This document shows, piece after piece, positions 7,989-17,148 of a stretch of DNA of 64,000 bases. The notes below the pieces were generated by a model. That model was not told the origin of the DNA and made no database searches. It saw only the letters and a list, made by a program, of their open reading frames with translations. Position 1 is the stretch's first letter; each line of letters opens with the position of its first letter. Made by a program: the position numbers and the translations under genes. This DNA is from CAVVFX01 sp963747535 (GTDB lineage Bacteria; Acidobacteriota; Terriglobia; Bryobacterales; Bryobacteraceae): positions 186,001 to 250,000 of the forward strand of contig CAVVFX010000020.1 in assembly GCA_963747535.1 (NCBI GenBank). Direction: 5' to 3'.

Positions 7989-9016
7989 AATAATTCAGGC
8001 TGCTCCATACGCCTCGCCAACCCGGGCTCGATCTTAAAGTAGTCGAACGCCAGATGAGTGGCTGTCCTTCCCCGCGGGGTACGGTTGAGGAAACCGAGTT
8101 GCAGCAGATAAGGCTCATATGCCTCTTCGATGGTCTCCGGCTCCTCGCCGATCGAGGCCGCGATGGTATTAATGCCGACCGGTCCGCCGCGATACTTCAC
8201 CAGCACAGTCATCATGATTTTCTGGTCGATCTCATCGAGTCCGAAGCGATCCACTTCCAGCAGGTCCAACGCAGTTTCAGCTACCGGCAGTGTGATGTGG
8301 CCCTGTGCCCGTACCTGCGCATAGTCGCGGACGCGGCGCAGCAGACGATTCGCGATACGCGGCGTGCCCCGGCTCCGCCGCGCAATTTCCTCGGCGCCCA
8401 GCGGATCGATTCCGACACCGAGCAGTCGCCCGGAGCGGTTTACGATGGTCGTCAGCTCTTCGACGTTGTAAGGATTCAGCCGCAGCACCAGGCCGAAACG
8501 TCCGCGTAACGGCGCGCTGACCATACCCTGCCGCGTGGTTGCTCCGATCGCAGTGAAGTTCTGAATCGGAATGGAATGAGTGCGTGCGCCCGGACCCGTG
8601 CCGATCAGGATGTCCAGATGGAAATCCTCGAGCGCCGAGTAAAGCATTTCTTCGATGTCGGGAAGCAGCCGGTGGATTTCGTCGATGAAGAAGACCTGGC
8701 GCGGTTTGATATTGCTCAGGATGCCCGAGAGATCCAGCTTCTTCTGCAACACCGGACCGGAGGTCTGGTCGAACGTGACCTCCAGTTCTTCCGCGATAAT
8801 ACCCGCGAGAGTGGTCTTGCCGAGACCCGGCGGCCCGTAGAGCAGGACGTGGTCCATGGCCTCTCCTCGCTGTCGCGCCGCGGCGATAGCAATGGCGAGA
8901 TTCTCTTTAAGCTTGGTCTGGCCCGTGAAATCGGCCAGACGGTGCGGACGCAATCCGGCTTCGAACTGCGCTTCTTCGGCGTCGGATGCGGCGGAGACGA
9001 CCCGGCTGTCGGCCAT
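7985..9016 (-). CDS. ruvB: Holliday junction branch migration helicase RuvB
   Basis: Hexameric AAA+ motor of the RuvAB complex that drives branch migration of Holliday junctions. At 343 residues it has the normal length. The Walker A motif is YGPPGLGKTT, Walker B is FFIDEIHRL, sensor 1 lies in TAIGATTRQGMV, and the C-terminal winged helix includes YEPYLLQLGFLNRTPRGR. The start is ATG at 9016, nine bases after the ruvA stop, so ruvA and ruvB are translationally close. ruvC is not in the window. Confidence 0.97.
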   Translation of the reverse strand: MADSRVVSAASDAEEAQFEAGLRPHRLADFTGQTKLKENLAIAIAAARQRGEAMDHVLLYGPPGLGKTTLAGIIAEELEVTFDQTSGPVLQKKLDLSGILSNIKPRQVFFIDEIHRLLPDIEEMLYSALEDFHLDILIGTGPGARTHSIPIQNFTAIGATTRQGMVSAPLRGRFGLVLRLNPYNVEELTTIVNRSGRLLGVGIDPLGAEEIARRSRGTPRIANRLLRRVRDYAQVRAQGHITLPVAETALDLLEVDRFGLDEIDQKIMMTVLVKYRGGPVGINTIAASIGEEPETIEEAYEPYLLQLGFLNRTPRGRTATHLAFDYFKIEPGLARRMEQPELF

Positions 9017-9025
9017 GCAGTCAGG

Positions 9026-9625
9026 TTACCGCAACAGTTCGAGAGAGCGCCGGAAGAGCGCCTCGAAATCGGCGGCCACGCCTGTCGCTTTGGCTTTGCG
9101 AATGGCGGTTTCGGCGGCCGGACGCGCCGATCCCAGATTTAACAGCGCCGAAAGCACGTCTTCCTCGACGGCGGATAGCGACGGCGGGGCTTCCGCGGTT
9201 TGCGGCTCGTCGCCGGCGGGTGCGGGCATTTTGTCACGCAATTCCAGCACCAGGCGCTCGGCCGTTTTCTTTCCGATTCCAGGGATGCGTACGAGTTTGT
9301 CGAGTTGGCCCGTCCGGATGGCCAGGATCAGGTCGGCCGGCGTAGCCGACCCGGAGAGAATCTTGATCCCCAGCGTGGGTCCCACGCCGCTCACGCTGAT
9401 GAGCTTTTCGAAAAGATTTTTTTCGTCGGCCGAAGCAAAGCCGAAGAGTTGGAGCGCGTCCTCCCGGACATGCGTGTGGATGCGCAGTTTCACTTCTGCG
9501 CCGGCCGCCGGCAGGTGAGTGAAAGTAGACACGGGAACGGTGACGTCATAGCCGACGCCGCCCGTTTCGACGATGACCTGATTGGGGTGCTTTTCGAGGA
9601 GCACGCCGCGTAAGTGAGCGATCAT
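9026..9625 (-). CDS. ruvA: Holliday junction DNA helicase subunit RuvA
   Basis: Tetrameric junction-binding partner of RuvB. The start was placed at ATG 9625 (MIAHLRGVLLEK), giving 199 residues, the family length; a much longer open frame upstream is only antisense to rsmE. Domain I is the OB fold (VETGGVGYDVTVP). Two helix-hairpin-helix motifs follow (LISVSGVGPTLGIKILSG and LVRIPGIGKKTAERLVLEL), and the C-terminal RuvB-binding domain contains DVLSALLNLG. It heads the minus-strand operon and diverges from rsmE with only 21 bases between the start codons. Confidence 0.96.
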   Translation of the reverse strand: MIAHLRGVLLEKHPNQVIVETGGVGYDVTVPVSTFTHLPAAGAEVKLRIHTHVREDALQLFGFASADEKNLFEKLISVSGVGPTLGIKILSGSATPADLILAIRTGQLDKLVRIPGIGKKTAERLVLELRDKMPAPAGDEPQTAEAPPSLSAVEEDVLSALLNLGSARPAAETAIRKAKATGVAADFEALFRRSLELLR

Positions 9626-9646
9626 GAAATAGCGTAAACATTGTAC

Positions 9647-10360
9647 ATGGCCCGACGCCGCTTCTTCGTCGACCGCATTGCAGGCGACCGTGCCGACCTC
9701 CTCGGACAGGACGCGCATCATCTCGCACGCGTGCTCCGCGCCGAGCCGGGACAGCGTTATGAGATCACCGACGGGGCCTCCCTCTGCCTTGCCGAGATCG
9801 AGATCGCCGAGCCGCGCCAGGTGGTGTTTCGCGTAGTGGAGGCGCTCGATCCAGGTCCGCCGCTGCCGTCGATCGTCATCGTCGCGGCGCTGATCAAGTT
9901 CGATCGATTTGAATGGATGATCGAAAAGGTGACCGAACTGGGCGTGAAAGCGGTGGTCCCCGTGGAAGCGTCGCGCAGTGAAGCAGGATTGTTCCAGGCT
10001 GCCGCCAAGCGCGTCGAGCGGTGGCGTAAAATCGCACGGGAAAGCAGCCAGCAAGCGAGGCGGGTGCGCATTCCGGAGATCCGCGAGGCCGTTCGCCTGG
10101 CCGAAGCGCTGCGCCAGCCGTTCGGGTTGAAGATCACGCTCGAAGAAAATCCCGGATCGCCGCCATTGCTGGAAGTTGCTGAAAAGTGGGATCGAGCAAT
10201 CGACCTGGCCGTGTGCATCGGCCCCGAAGGCGGCTGGACCGATGACGAGCGCACGGCAATGAGGAATCAGGGCTGCTTGTCTGCGTCGCTCGGAGCCACG
10301 GTGCTGCGCGCGGAAACCGCAGCCATTGCAGCAGCCGCGGTTTTAGTCCACCCGGTTTAG
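9647..10360 (+). CDS. rsmE: 16S rRNA (uracil1498-N3)-methyltransferase RsmE
   Basis: SPOUT-family SAM-dependent methyltransferase that makes m3U1498 in 16S rRNA. The 237-residue protein has an N-terminal PUA-like domain (HHLARVLRAEPGQRY) and the C-terminal trefoil-knot domain with KVTELGVKAVVPVEASRS, IGPEGGWTDDE and LRAETAAIAA, all hallmark motifs. ATG 9647 is preferred; a TTG two codons upstream (9641) is also open. It starts back-to-back with ruvA, and the beta-lactamase-fold gene starts nine bases after it. Confidence 0.94.
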   Translation: MARRRFFVDRIAGDRADLLGQDAHHLARVLRAEPGQRYEITDGASLCLAEIEIAEPRQVVFRVVEALDPGPPLPSIVIVAALIKFDRFEWMIEKVTELGVKAVVPVEASRSEAGLFQAAAKRVERWRKIARESSQQARRVRIPEIREAVRLAEALRQPFGLKITLEENPGSPPLLEVAEKWDRAIDLAVCIGPEGGWTDDERTAMRNQGCLSASLGATVLRAETAAIAAAAVLVHPV

Positions 10361-10369
10361 ACTCAAATA

Positions 10370-11617
10370 ATGCGCGCCGTTGCGACCCTTCTGCTCGTCA
10401 CAGTCAGCGTACTTGCGCAAGTCCCCGCAACCGGCCTCGCGGACTCCGCGTTCGCGTCCTACGACCGTTTGATGGTGGATATCCTGCTGCGCTACAAGAT
10501 TCCCGGCGGAGCGGTCGCAGTCACCCGAAATGGGAAGTTGGTTCTCGCACGAGGCTACGGTTACGCCGATAGGGATCGTAAAACACCCGTCCAACCGGAC
10601 TCGCTGTTTCGCATCGCCAGTATCTCAAAAACCATCACCTCGGCCGCGATTCTGAAGCTCACCGAAGAGGGTAAGCTTCATCTTGACGACAGGGCCTTCG
10701 AGTATCTCAAGGATCTCCAGCCTCTGAAAGGCAGAAATCACGATCCCAGGATCGCGACCATCACCATCCGCCAGATCATGCACCACACCGGCGGCTGGGA
10801 CCGTGACGCCGGCTTTGATCCAATGTTTCGTCCCACGATGATCGCGGAGGCGTTCGGTCAACCTTCGCCTGCCGGGTGCGCAACCGTCATTCGCTACATG
10901 CTCGGCCAGAAGCTGGACTTCGACCCCGGAACGAAGTTCGCTTACTCCAACTTCGGATTCTGCGTGCTCGGCCGGATTATCGAGCGAGTGTCCGGGAGAC
11001 GCTATGAAGAATTCGTGGAACGCGAGATTCTTGGGCCAGCCGGAATCTCGCGCATGAAGATCGGCAAGTCGCTCGACTCGGACAATGCCGCCGGAGAAGT
11101 CCACTACTATTCCCAATTCACGGGCCGCAGCGTGTTTCCGCCGTTAGACAAGATCGTTTCATTGCCGTACGGCGGATTCAATCTCGAAGCGATGGACTCT
11201 CACGGAGGATGGATCGCTTCCGCTATCGATCTGGTGAAGTTCGCCAACGCGATCGACGGCCGGCGAGGCAAGCCCTTGCTCAGCAGGGCTTCCATCCGCG
11301 AACTGACCTCGCGTCCACCCAGCCCGATGGCGCAAGATACACCGGCTTATTACGGTCTCGGCTGGAACATACGGCCGGCCGGCACGGATGCAAACTGGTG
11401 GCATACCGGATCGCTTCCCGGAACCACGACGTTGCTCGTCCGCACGCACCACGGCTACTGCTGGGCCGCGGTATTCAACTCGCGCGCGGAAGCCATAAAT
11501 CAGCTCGCGGGAGATATCGACAGCGGCCTTTGGAAAGCTTTCGAGGAAGTCAAGTCCTGGCCAAGCCGCGACCTGTTCACGGATCGCAACTCGGGTTTGA
11601 GCTTCGTCACTCACTGA
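10370..11617 (+). CDS. Secreted serine beta-lactamase-fold hydrolase (class C-like)
   Basis: A 415-residue exported protein of the penicillin-binding/class C beta-lactamase superfamily. The signal peptide is MRAVATLLLVTVSVLAQ. The active-site S-x-x-K is seen in FRIASISKTITSA, the tyrosine motif is YSNFGFCVLG (Y-x-N), and the third motif is HTGSLPG (H/K-T-G). GGAVAVTRNGKLVLARGYGYAD is the usual family start. Such Acidobacteriota proteins are commonly esterases or D-aminopeptidases, so antibiotic hydrolysis should not be assumed. It follows rsmE after nine bases and may share its transcript. Confidence 0.88.
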   Translation: MRAVATLLLVTVSVLAQVPATGLADSAFASYDRLMVDILLRYKIPGGAVAVTRNGKLVLARGYGYADRDRKTPVQPDSLFRIASISKTITSAAILKLTEEGKLHLDDRAFEYLKDLQPLKGRNHDPRIATITIRQIMHHTGGWDRDAGFDPMFRPTMIAEAFGQPSPAGCATVIRYMLGQKLDFDPGTKFAYSNFGFCVLGRIIERVSGRRYEEFVEREILGPAGISRMKIGKSLDSDNAAGEVHYYSQFTGRSVFPPLDKIVSLPYGGFNLEAMDSHGGWIASAIDLVKFANAIDGRRGKPLLSRASIRELTSRPPSPMAQDTPAYYGLGWNIRPAGTDANWWHTGSLPGTTTLLVRTHHGYCWAAVFNSRAEAINQLAGDIDSGLWKAFEEVKSWPSRDLFTDRNSGLSFVTH

Positions 11618-12291
11618 TATTCGCTGCGCAGTAGCAACGACATGCCTTGAAGGGATCGGCCGGGAGCTGGCCTAAGCTAGGTATGTCCATCCTGACTCGA
11701 CTCATTTTCGCGGTCATCACCGCCTGGCCCTTGTCGCAGCGACGGCCAACCTCGCCATTCTGAACGCTCCTGCGCCCACACCCAATCGCGCCGCTGCACA
11801 AATGTATTCAGCAACGGTTTCAGGACCGCAGGGCGTTCGGAATGTCACGTGTAATTCCGTATCGTGCCCATGGAGTCAGGCAATTTCACCCCGAGAATAC
11901 GACGGAGCTGGAGAGTCATCTTGACACGGCGGTTGTTCGGAAGCATGGTACGGCGGATTGAGGCTCTGCCGGTCCTAGCCGGATAGGGATCATGCGGAGG
12001 AGGAGAGCAAACCCGTCGAGACAGGGAGAGGTGTCTGAGAAATCGCTTGAAATGTCGCGCTTGCAACTTTTTGAGCAACTGGAGGTGCCAGAGGGTGGCA
12101 CTTCGTGGGCGGCTGGAGCCGCTTCGGGCAGAAAAAATGAGAAAAACGGCTCCGACATTATCGGTTGGGAGTATAATGTGGCCAGCAAGCCGGAAAGGAA
12201 ATCCGGCTCATGTGTGTCTGGGGTCCGCTTGGATCTCAGGGGTAACAGGTTAGTCTGAATTGTCGAGAAATCCAGCTTCCAAGGAGAGGCC
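11618..12291. other. 674-base spacer before the TonB receptor
   Basis: No convincing gene. A -10-like TATAAT lies at 12172-12177 without a clear -35 at the right distance. The ribosome binding site AAGGAG (12281-12286) belongs to the TonB receptor. Several short frames on both strands lack family resemblance and good start sites. Confidence 0.5.
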
Positions 12292-15200
12292 ATGAAAAAA
12301 GGATTTTCGCGCTCAAGCGCTTTGGGATTGTCCATCGTAATCGTATTACTTCCTCTTCTCTTTTCCCTTTCTATGTTCGGCCAAGCCGTCAACGCGACGG
12401 TGCTTGGAACCGTTACCGATTCATCTGGTGGGGTTTTGGTAGGGGCCAAAGTGACGGTTACCGAGGCCGATACCAACGTCGCCCGCACAGGTCAAACCAA
12501 CGAGAGCGGCAATTTTGTTTTTTCGGATCTGCCTCCAGGCAATTACTTTGTCACGGTGGAGATGACCGGATTTAAAAAGGAGCAGCGCCGGGATATTGCG
12601 CTGCTGGTGAACACCACCCAGCGCCTGGACCTTCAGCTTCAGCCCGGCAACATCTCTGAAAGCATCGAGGTTACCGGTACACCCGCGGTGTTACAAACGG
12701 ACCGCGCCGATACCGGCCGCAATATCGACTCGATGGTGGTGTCGCAACTTCCGGTTCTGGTTAGCAACCGCAATTATCAGGCCCTGCTGGCCCTGGTGCC
12801 GGGCACGACGCCGCCGACGGAGGAGCACTCCCAGTTCTTTAACGCTTCAGACTCGCTGCAGACCCAAGTCAACGGGGCCCCGCGCGTGGTGAATAATTAC
12901 CAGATTGAGGGCATCGACGACAACGAGCGCACCGGCTTGCTGCAAGTCCTGATCCCGCCGCTCGAAGCTATTCAAATCGTGGACGTCTCAACCAGCAACC
13001 ACTCGGCGGATTTGGGACGCGGCGCCGGCGCGGTCACTAACGTGATCCTGAAGTCGGGGACCAACCAGTTCCACGGCTCCCTCTACGAGTTCGTTCAAAA
13101 CGGGGATTTCGACGCCCGCAACTTCTTCCAGCCCTCGGTGGCCGCGGTCCACTACAACTACTTCGGCGGCACTGTCGGCGGCCCGATCAAGAAAAACAAG
13201 TTGTTCTTTTTCGCCGACTTCTTGCGCACCACGGATCACGAAGCCAACGCCAATACCGAGACGATACCGTCGCCCCTGTCGCGCACCGGCAACTTGAGTG
13301 AGGCTCTGGCTGGCTCCAACCCCGCTCTGGTTTACGATCCGCTGACCGGGACTACGTCCACCGGTGTAGGAAGGACTCCATTCCCCAACAACATCATTCC
13401 TACATCGCGCCTGAACCCGATCGCGCTCAAGATCCTGGCCCTGGTGCCCAATCCGAACGAAGCGTACAACACCTTGGCGCCGTCCAACAACTACTTCGCC
13501 CTCCTGCCCTTCACCAAAGACACCAACTTCACGGACGGGAAGGTGGACTACACCATCAGCGACAAGGACCACCTTAGCGGTCGATTCAGCTTCCAGCGGC
13601 CAGTGGTCTACCAGGCGCCCATTTTCGGCCCTGCCGGCGGCGATGCCAATGGAGCCTTCCAGGGCACGGGAGTGCAGAAGACTTACAGTAGCGGCATCAA
13701 CTGGACCCACATTTTCACGCCCACTCTCCTGAACGAATTCCGGTTCGGCGTGGCGCACTACAACAACACGGCGCAACAGAGCGACTATGGAACGAACGAT
13801 TCCACGAGCCTGGGAATCCCTAACATCAATACCAGCCAGTTCAACAGCGGCTTGGTGGGTATCAATATTGGCGCATTTACCGAGCCGCTGGTGGGATATT
13901 CCGCCAGCTTACCCTGGGTCCGATCGGAGGCCAACATCGATTTGGTGGACAACGTAACCAAGACGCTCCGCAACCACACCTTTACGTTCGGGTTCGATCT
14001 GCGCCGCATTCGTGACGATTTACTGCAGACGCAGACCTACAGCCCGCGCGGCGCCTACTTTTTCGGCACTGCCCAGACGCAGTGCGCGGGCAATTGCCTG
14101 CTCGCCAATGGCACTACCAGCTCGGCGACGACTCCGAACAGCACCACCTCGTGGGCCAACGACCTGGCAAGTTTCCTGCTGGATAGTCCCCAGGCGGGCA
14201 GCACCGGGCGCGACTTCAGTGGCACCTTCCCGACTTACCGGGCCTGGTACTTCTTCCCCTATGTCGCCGATACGTGGCAGGTCAGCAAAAAGCTGACCGT
14301 ATCCATCGGGCTGCGCTGGGAAATTTACCCGCCAGGCCTGCCCGCCTTCCCCGGCCAGTTTTCCAACTACATTCCGTCGAGCAACGCGCTGGTGGTCGGC
14401 GGTGTGGGCGGCAACCCCAATAATGGGGGCCTGGTCAACCACCTGAACTACCTTGCGCCGCGCTTGGGAGTGGCGTACCGCTTAACGGAGAAGACGGTTA
14501 TCCGGACGGGTATCGGCGTCAGTTACACGCCGTTTGAGGACAATACGTACATTAACAATAATTATCCGACAAAAGGCAACATCGGAGCGGTCCAAGGCGC
14601 CAGCGCCTATACATCGGCGTTCTACAACGGGTCCGTTCTGAGTTTCGAGAGCGGTCTCCCGACGCCCGCGCCACAGCCCATCCCGTCCAACGGGATTTAC
14701 AGCGTCACAGCCTTGGGCTTCAACGGTTCTACCGAAGACTTTTTCCCGACAAACTACAAGAACCCTCACATCATTGCCTGGAACTTCTCGATCCAGCAGA
14801 CGTTGCCGTATAACTTCACGCTGGACGTTGCATACGTGGGCAATCACGGCGTAGACATGGGCTCGTCGCAAAACATCAATGCCAGTCCGGTGATCGCACC
14901 CACGTCCACAGGCGACACCGCCTACCTGCCATATTTCCCGCACACTGGCACCGTATCGCAGTACTTCGTGCCGGTCTCCGCGATGTATAACGCCCTGCAG
15001 GTGAAGGTCGACCGGCGCTTTGCGGGCTCGCTAGGCATCACTACCTCGATCTCCTACCAGAAGGGCATGGCTTACTACAACGGCGGAGACGACGATGGAT
15101 TCTACGGCTTCTATCTCAACGGACAATATCACCGTAATTGGGGCGTGAACGATTTCAATCGTACATTCAGCTTTGTGCAGAGCTATGTTTACCAACTGCC

Positions 15201-15825
15201 CTTCGGCAAAGGGAAACACTTCCTGGACTCCGCTTCGCGCGGGCTGGACAAGATCGTGGGCGGATGGCAGGTCGAGGGCATCCTGACAGCGATGACCGGA
15301 CTTCCCTTCACGGTGACTTACAGCTCGACGTACTTGAATCTGGCCCAAGGCGGCACCAATACGCCGGAACAGATGACTCCGTACGTCCCCATTCTGCACG
15401 GAATCAACACTACCTCGAACGGTGGAAGTGCGTGGTTTAATCCAGCCGCGTTTGCCGCGCCGCCCTGCCAGTCGGCGACGCCTAGCGCGTCCTGCCCGAC
15501 CGGAGCCGTCGATCAGATCGCTGGCGCTGCCCAGCAGGTCGGCAACGTTGGACGCAATTCCATGATTGGGCCGGGATTCTTCAACGTAAACCTCGCCCTT
15601 TCCAAGACCACCCAGCTCAGCGAGCGCATCGCCATGCAGCTTCGGCTGGAAACAGTGAATACAACCAATACCCCGCAGTTTGCCAATCCGAACGGCAGTT
15701 GCTGCACCGCGAACAACGCCAACTTCGGATACGTGACCGGCACGCTCAGCAGCGGCTCCGGCTCGGTCAACTCCGGTACCGGCGGCCCACGCAGCGTCCA
15801 ATTGGCGGTGAAGTTCACCTTTTAG
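12292..15825 (+). CDS. TonB-dependent receptor, Oar-like, with carboxypeptidase-regulatory N-domain
   Basis: A 1177-residue outer-membrane protein of the Acidobacteriota Oar-like type. After a signal peptide (LSIVIVLLPLLFSLSMFGQA) there is a carboxypeptidase-regulatory-like Ig domain (VLGTVTDSSGGVLVGAKVTV ... FVFSDLPPGNYFVTV), then a plug domain (VSQLPVLVSNRNYQALLALVPG, IEGIDDNER, GAGAVTNVILKSGTNQFHGS) and a long beta-barrel rich in aromatic/Asn strands ending SVQLAVKFTF, with a terminal Phe as expected for BAM recognition. The start is fixed by AAGGAG six bases upstream of ATG 12292. The substrate is unknown; the family is often linked to polysaccharide or siderophore uptake. It appears monocistronic. 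Confidence 0.92.
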   Translation: MKKGFSRSSALGLSIVIVLLPLLFSLSMFGQAVNATVLGTVTDSSGGVLVGAKVTVTEADTNVARTGQTNESGNFVFSDLPPGNYFVTVEMTGFKKEQRRDIALLVNTTQRLDLQLQPGNISESIEVTGTPAVLQTDRADTGRNIDSMVVSQLPVLVSNRNYQALLALVPGTTPPTEEHSQFFNASDSLQTQVNGAPRVVNNYQIEGIDDNERTGLLQVLIPPLEAIQIVDVSTSNHSADLGRGAGAVTNVILKSGTNQFHGSLYEFVQNGDFDARNFFQPSVAAVHYNYFGGTVGGPIKKNKLFFFADFLRTTDHEANANTETIPSPLSRTGNLSEALAGSNPALVYDPLTGTTSTGVGRTPFPNNIIPTSRLNPIALKILALVPNPNEAYNTLAPSNNYFALLPFTKDTNFTDGKVDYTISDKDHLSGRFSFQRPVVYQAPIFGPAGGDANGAFQGTGVQKTYSSGINWTHIFTPTLLNEFRFGVAHYNNTAQQSDYGTNDSTSLGIPNINTSQFNSGLVGINIGAFTEPLVGYSASLPWVRSEANIDLVDNVTKTLRNHTFTFGFDLRRIRDDLLQTQTYSPRGAYFFGTAQTQCAGNCLLANGTTSSATTPNSTTSWANDLASFLLDSPQAGSTGRDFSGTFPTYRAWYFFPYVADTWQVSKKLTVSIGLRWEIYPPGLPAFPGQFSNYIPSSNALVVGGVGGNPNNGGLVNHLNYLAPRLGVAYRLTEKTVIRTGIGVSYTPFEDNTYINNNYPTKGNIGAVQGASAYTSAFYNGSVLSFESGLPTPAPQPIPSNGIYSVTALGFNGSTEDFFPTNYKNPHIIAWNFSIQQTLPYNFTLDVAYVGNHGVDMGSSQNINASPVIAPTSTGDTAYLPYFPHTGTVSQYFVPVSAMYNALQVKVDRRFAGSLGITTSISYQKGMAYYNGGDDDGFYGFYLNGQYHRNWGVNDFNRTFSFVQSYVYQLPFGKGKHFLDSASRGLDKIVGGWQVEGILTAMTGLPFTVTYSSTYLNLAQGGTNTPEQMTPYVPILHGINTTSNGGSAWFNPAAFAAPPCQSATPSASCPTGAVDQIAGAAQQVGNVGRNSMIGPGFFNVNLALSKTTQLSERIAMQLRLETVNTTNTPQFANPNGSCCTANNANFGYVTGTLSSGSGSVNSGTGGPRSVQLAVKFTF

Positions 15826-16024
15826 CTTTTCGAGCAGTTTAGCCACCGGAGCGGCGCCCGCCGCTTCGGCGGTATCGCGGTTTCTCGAGACGATCCAGCA
15901 TACTGCCGGATCTCGGGGCCGGGCTTGATGCGCAACCTCGCTTCGAAATGCCGAATGGCCTCCGGCATCCAGCCGGGTAGCCCCGATAACGCAATCCCAG
16001 TCAATCTTGGCTGCCCCACGGTCA
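15826..16024 (-). pseudogene. Decayed end of a TPR protein
   Basis: On the minus strand the frame giving GIALSGLPGWMPEAIRHFEA, followed by RLRIKPGPEIRQ, reads as a tetratricopeptide repeat. The continuation that would be expected (NRDTAEAAGAAPVAKLLEKLK) is found in a different frame at 15837-15900, so at least one frameshift separates the pieces. No intact start or full repeat set exists in this 200-base spacer between two convergent genes. It is read here as the 3' remnant of a TPR gene. Confidence 0.45.
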
Positions 16025-16027
16025 ACA

Positions 16028-16981
16028 TTACGCGGTCAGAGCGTTTTTGCAGTACGCTACGCACTTTCCGATCTCTGTCAGGACATCTGACCCTGCCGGA
16101 ACCGGATATTCAAACTCGATCGTCCCCTGAAATGGGTACTTTTCCTTCTGCATTAACTGCAGCACTTGCGTGATCGGCGTGTCTCCCTGGCCGAAAGGAA
16201 AATTCGGCCCGTCATGCATCTTGCGGTCCTTGATGTGCACGTGCGTGATGCGATCATGGTGCTTCATGATGAAGTCCACCGGCGAAACATTGTTGGCGGC
16301 AGTGAAGTGGCCGAGGTCCAGGTTGATGCCGTTGTACTTCGAGTAAGTCATCGCCGTCTCCCAACTCTCGGGCTTGGCAAAAGCTTCCGGATCGTCCACT
16401 TTGGCGTGGCCATGGTAACCCACCATCAGGTTGTGTTTGGCCGCAAACTCGCCCAGCCGTTTGGTTTTGCTCAACGGGATTTCGCAGGAGAGCGCTTGCG
16501 CTCCCAGTGTTTTGGCCAGAGTGAAAGCGTAGTCGACCACGTCATCGGGAAACGCGTCGATGTGGTCGACTTTGACGATCTGGATCAGAATCCCCGCATC
16601 TTCGTACTTCTTGCGAAACGCCTTCATCTGGTCCACCGAGACCGACAGGCGCCATTTCTGCAGAGCTCCGGCAGCGGCCATGCGCGCTTCCTTCTGCTCG
16701 GGAGTTTCCACTTTTTTGCTTCGCGCGTTGGGAGCGTCCGGTACCACCGGCGCGCCGAGAAAAGCTTCCACCGGCTGGGTTCGCAGTTCGACCGCACTCA
16801 GGTTGAGCTGCGTACAGTAGTTGATGATGTCGTCCGCGCCCCCAGGCATGCCGTGGAAGCTGTAGGGCGCATTGATGCCGATCTGCACGCCGCCCCACTT
16901 CGAATTCGGCTTCGCCAGCAGGCTACTCGCGGGAAATGCGGCGAGCGCCAGCTTTCCCAAGTCGCGTCTAGTAATTTTCAT
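16028..16981 (-). CDS. Tat-exported sugar phosphate isomerase/epimerase-like protein
   Basis: A 317-residue xylose-isomerase-like TIM-barrel protein. The N-terminus MKITRRDLGKLALAAFPASS is a twin-arginine signal (RRDLGK plus hydrophobic stretch and AxA-like end), so it is probably exported folded. The barrel motifs are VGYHGHAKVDDPEAF, NGINLDLGHFTAANN (metal-binding Asp/His), ITHVHIKDRK and GTIEFEYPVP, which supply the expected His, Asp, His and Glu metal ligands. The family converts or epimerises sugars, and secreted members are frequent in Acidobacteriota and Planctomycetes; the substrate is unknown. It faces the TonB receptor gene from the other strand. Confidence 0.85.
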   Translation of the reverse strand: MKITRRDLGKLALAAFPASSLLAKPNSKWGGVQIGINAPYSFHGMPGGADDIINYCTQLNLSAVELRTQPVEAFLGAPVVPDAPNARSKKVETPEQKEARMAAAGALQKWRLSVSVDQMKAFRKKYEDAGILIQIVKVDHIDAFPDDVVDYAFTLAKTLGAQALSCEIPLSKTKRLGEFAAKHNLMVGYHGHAKVDDPEAFAKPESWETAMTYSKYNGINLDLGHFTAANNVSPVDFIMKHHDRITHVHIKDRKMHDGPNFPFGQGDTPITQVLQLMQKEKYPFQGTIEFEYPVPAGSDVLTEIGKCVAYCKNALTA

Positions 16982-17087
16982 TGGTTGTCTTTGTCAATGT
17001 ATCACCTCCCCATTTCCTGTCTCTCCACTGATTGCGCTCCCAGCCCGCGGCGGCAGCCCACAGTCGGCGAGAACTCTGGATCGCGGG

Positions 17088-17108
17088 CCAGCCCCGCGGT
17101 TAGCGGCT
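17088..17108 (-). repeat. AGCSGCTAACCGCG dispersed repeat, copy 1
   Basis: On the minus strand this reads AGCCGCTAACCGCGGGGCTGG, matching 48654-48674 (two changes) and 52381-52401 (two changes). Similarity continues weakly downstream in each copy. It is intergenic, upstream of gudD. Confidence 0.6.
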
Positions 17109-17148
17109 GACAGACTTTAGTGTGTCCCGCCAGCCCGTCTAGGAGATA

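Noticed and set aside
9626..10054. N-terminal extension of ruvA to 342 residues
   Set aside because: The extension is antisense to rsmE; the RuvA family starts at MIAHLRG (ATG 9625).
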